DNA of 6,063 bases from Spirochaetota bacterium (GTDB taxonomy: Bacteria > Spirochaetota > Spirochaetia > Treponematales > Rectinemataceae), in the NCBI GenBank assembly GCA_023421875.1, contig JAEZSM010000216.1, positions 1-6,063 of the forward strand, in the 5' to 3' direction. The position numbers were made by a program, and so were the translations under genes. The notes beneath the pieces are model-generated. The model worked only from the letters and a program-made list of their open reading frames with translations. It was not told where the DNA came from and searched no databases. Within the stretch, counting starts at the first letter, position 1, and each line of letters begins with the position of its first letter. Of this stretch, positions 4,176-6,063 are shown one piece after another.

Positions 4176-6063
4176 CTAAGTTCGCAAAATATCCTCGGCC
4201 TTTTCCGCGGCAAGCAAGAGCGCAGCAAGGTTCTGTTTCTTGAACAGATTCGCTATATCGCCCAGCAGCGCCAGATGGTCTTCTGGTTTTTCCTCTTCCG
4301 GTACGAGGATGAGGATGAGAATTTTCACCGGCTTTTCGAGCAGAGACACCCTGAAACCTTCTCGCTGTGAACCCATGCAGACGATGGGCGTTCTTATGTT
4401 TTCCAGCCTTTCATGCATGAGAATTACGCCCTGGGCAATCTCGATGGGCTGACGTTGGACCTGTTCGGTCAAAGCCAGACTGAGCCTGCTGGATAGTCTC
4501 CTATCGAAGGGAAAGGCCGAGGATACGAGTTCGAAGATGCCGTCGGTCAGGGCGCTGTGCTTCATGTTCACCCGAACGGTTCCCTGGGCTACTGCATGCT
4601 CGAGTATCTGCAGCGAACTGGAGGAGGTTGCTCTACCGGTTGAGGGTACAGCTGCAGCAGGCGACGCGTCCTTGCCCTGTATCGATGCCCGTCGCTGCAG
4701 ATTCAAATACGCCGCCTGCTCTGCCCTGGCCATATAGATTATGAGCAGATTGGACTGGGGGAATTCTTCCCCGATGCGATGGGGAAGCCGCTCCACGGCT
4801 GGGTGCCAGGAGGCTTCGGAGGGCCTGGCGCTGAAAAGAACGAATAATTTCGACTGACCGGGGATTGATTCGAGCGCTTTTCCAATGTCCTTCCATGCTT
4901 CGATCTCCAAGCTTTGATATCCCAGGCTGAAATCAGCGTCGCGCAGGGCACGGGGGAGGCTGGCATTCTGGCCCTTCAGCGTGAGGATATGCAATTTGGA
5001 TTGATATTTTTTTGTCAGTGCATTGAGGGCTGCCAGGGCTGTCCTGAAACCCTCGTGGGTTTCACAGAAGGGAGGAAGAATCGCCGCGATATGGGATGCT
5101 TGCAGGGGGGCCACTAACCTGGCCACGAGCACCCGCTGGTCGCAGCTATTGAGGATTTGGTCTATGACAGAGCCGAAAAATGCGTTGGCAAGTCTGGGAG
5201 GCTTGTTCCATCCAACGAGGATTGTGTCGGCTTCTTCCTCCTCGGCGCTTTGGAGGATGGCGTAGGCCGCATTCGTTTCAACCTTGAATAACGGGGTTAC
5301 CGCGGTCTGTGGGTCCAGGCCTCGCATCAGTGCAGCCGCAAGCAGCGTCTCAGCTTTGCGGCGCTCTTCGTTGGTTTGTTCGGGCATGACAACCAGGGGA
5401 AGCAAGGGCGCGCCGAGACGCTGATCCTGGAGGAGTTCGCCCAGTTCCATCAGGTGGTGGGAGCTGGTGGGTTTGGAAAGGGGGATGAGGATGCGGCTGC
5501 CCGAAAATAATGCTTTACCGGGGCTCTCGAGTGTCTTGCCCTTCAGTCGGTAGGACGAGCTGCGGGCTGCCAGAGAGGTGAGGCTTGTGGAAAGGATAAC
5601 CAGGATGACGGCGCCGCCGAGAAGAGGCTGGTCGAAATGCCCGCTGCCTCCGGCTACCGAGGCGGTGGCCAGGGAAAATGCGGAAAAGCAGGAGGAAAAA
5701 CCGAAAAGCAGAGCCCTGTCTTCAGCCGAAAAGCGCAAGACCTTTCCGGTAAGATAGGCTGCGAGAGTCTTGGCGCCGAGCCCCAGTACCACCGAACCTG
5801 CGATGAAGATCAGGACCCTGGGCAGTGAAGGCGTCTGGGAGAAATTTGCCTGGACGCCAATAAAGACAAAGAGAAATGGAAGGAAGAACGACTCGCCCAG
5901 AAGGTTTACCCGGGCTGATATCGTTCTGGAGGAGCTAAGGGTAGAGGCCAAGAGGAGCCCTGCGTACAGGGCTCCCACATAGCTTGGGAGACCAATCAGA
6001 CTCGCGAGAGCCGAGCTCGAGAAAAGCAGGAAGAGGAGGAACATTGCGTCGATGCCGCCCTGG
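4176..6063 (-). CDS. CPA2-type cation:proton antiporter with Usp and PTS EIIA domains (5' partial)
   Basis: This is a membrane exchanger of monovalent cation (Na+ or K+) for protons with a large cytoplasmic regulatory tail. The frame is open from the right edge to TAG at 4176-4178. The ATG at 6042-6044 is not a credible start: the preceding codons (QGGIDA) are in frame and the next helix already matches the middle of the CPA2 domain, so roughly 200 or more residues lie outside the window. Counting from that Met, residues 1-165 hold about six hydrophobic helices, including GALYAGLLL and FFLPFLFVFIGVQ, the counterparts of the family's GAFLAGLLL and FFLPxFFxxxG. Residues 184-310 are a UspA-like domain, 318-438 a second diverged one, 455-477 an Ala/Ser/Pro linker, and 478-622 an EIIA domain of the PtsN/fructose type. 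The gene converges on the large repeat gene and shares no operon with it. Ion specificity cannot be read from the visible part. Confidence 0.92.
   Translation of the reverse strand, partial: QGGIDAMFLLFLLFSSSALASLIGLPSYVGALYAGLLLASTLSSSRTISARVNLLGESFFLPFLFVFIGVQANFSQTPSLPRVLIFIAGSVVLGLGAKTLAAYLTGKVLRFSAEDRALLFGFSSCFSAFSLATASVAGGSGHFDQPLLGGAVILVILSTSLTSLAARSSSYRLKGKTLESPGKALFSGSRILIPLSKPTSSHHLMELGELLQDQRLGAPLLPLVVMPEQTNEERRKAETLLAAALMRGLDPQTAVTPLFKVETNAAYAILQSAEEEEADTILVGWNKPPRLANAFFGSVIDQILNSCDQRVLVARLVAPLQASHIAAILPPFCETHEGFRTALAALNALTKKYQSKLHILTLKGQNASLPRALRDADFSLGYQSLEIEAWKDIGKALESIPGQSKLFVLFSARPSEASWHPAVERLPHRIGEEFPQSNLLIIYMARAEQAAYLNLQRRASIQGKDASPAAAVPSTGRATSSSSLQILEHAVAQGTVRVNMKHSALTDGIFELVSSAFPFDRRLSSRLSLALTEQVQRQPIEIAQGVILMHERLENIRTPIVCMGSQREGFRVSLLEKPVKILILILVPEEEKPEDHLALLGDIANLFKKQNLAALLLAAEKAEDILRT
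4179..4613 (-). other. C-terminal PTS EIIA (PtsN/fructose-type) domain of the antiporter
   Basis: The pattern follows E. coli PtsN: an N-terminal helical part (VRVNMKHSALTDGIFELV), then IAQGVILMHERL at the site of IGNGIAIPHGKL, then KILILILVPEEEKPEDHLALL at the site of the LLFALLVP and THL segments, and a final AAEKAEDIL. The phospho-acceptor histidine is present (codon 4413-4415). A second conserved histidine (PEDH) lies 46 residues later, against 47 in PtsN. The usual Pro before the histidine is Met, and the active-site Arg position (TRE in PtsN) reads Gln or Glu. EIIA domains take a phosphate from HPr or NPr and pass it on or signal with it. Here the partner output is presumably the attached transporter. 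The domain identity is strong, but phosphorylation competence is uncertain. Confidence 0.85.
4731..5495 (-). other. Tandem UspA-like domains of the antiporter tail
   Basis: The first domain (5115-5495) opens with the strand RILIPLS and ends with ADTILVGW, FFGSVIDQIL and QRVLVARL. This is the Usp end pattern in which VG and GS belong to the nucleotide-binding loop, though the middle G of the G2xG9xG(S/T) motif is not evident. The second domain (4731-5093) has strands AAILPPF, KLHILTL and KLFVLFSA, and ends with SWHPAVERLP and NLLIIYM. It has no G-rich nucleotide loop. This pairing, including a SARxxxxSWHP-like stretch, is typical of C-terminal tails of some CPA2 antiporters as I recall them. 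Nucleotide binding is plausible for the first domain and unlikely for the second. Confidence 0.7.

Noticed and set aside
3992..4228. Small minus-strand open frame across the intergenic region
   Set aside because: It overlaps the terminator hairpin and the end of the antiporter gene, has no ribosome binding site or known domain, and is best explained as chance.
6042..6044. ATG as the start of the antiporter gene
   Set aside because: The frame continues upstream without a stop, and the following sequence matches the middle of the CPA2 membrane domain, so this is an internal methionine.

Overview
The window holds two convergent protein-coding genes, each running off one end, separated by a 177-bp intergenic region with a strong rho-independent terminator. 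The DNA is moderately GC-rich by eye. A spirochaete (Treponema/Spirochaeta-like) is the best guess, though unproven. It rests on a giant protein of FlgD-Ig-like repeats ending in an OmpA domain whose motif reads GHAN with an acidic insertion before LSxxRA, which I recall as a spirochaete style, and on an antiporter carrying a PTS EIIA domain.

Region 1-3998 (+) is the 3' part of a very large gene. The reading frame is open to the left edge and the repeat pattern continues through it, so the true start is outside the window. The visible ~1330 residues are five copies of a two-module super-repeat (module A ~103 aa, module B ~107-114 aa), each module opening with an FSPNGDGxxD motif. A hybrid cap module and a C-terminal OmpA-like peptidoglycan-binding domain follow. 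The likely product is a long, possibly calcium-stiffened fibre or scaffold in the cell envelope, anchored to the murein.

Region 3999-4175 is intergenic. It has a 19-bp tandem duplication spanning the stop codon, a small hairpin, and an 11-bp-stem terminator with a T-tract serving the plus-strand gene. A weaker inverted repeat lies next to the end of the minus-strand gene.

Region 4176-6063 (-) is the 3' part of a CPA2-type cation:proton antiporter gene (Kef/NhaS-like). The visible part has the last membrane helices, two UspA-like cytoplasmic domains, and a C-terminal PTS EIIA (PtsN/fructose-type) domain. It looks like a monovalent-cation/proton exchanger with a built-in nucleotide-sensing and phospho-signalling tail. 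The EIIA histidine is kept, but the residues around it are unusual.

The two genes share no operon and no obvious functional link. The most notable points are the regular A-B super-repeat of the surface protein, its GHAN variant of the murein-binding motif, and the antiporter-Usp-Usp-EIIA fusion. I found no RNA gene, CRISPR array, insertion sequence or clearly new defence-like system.
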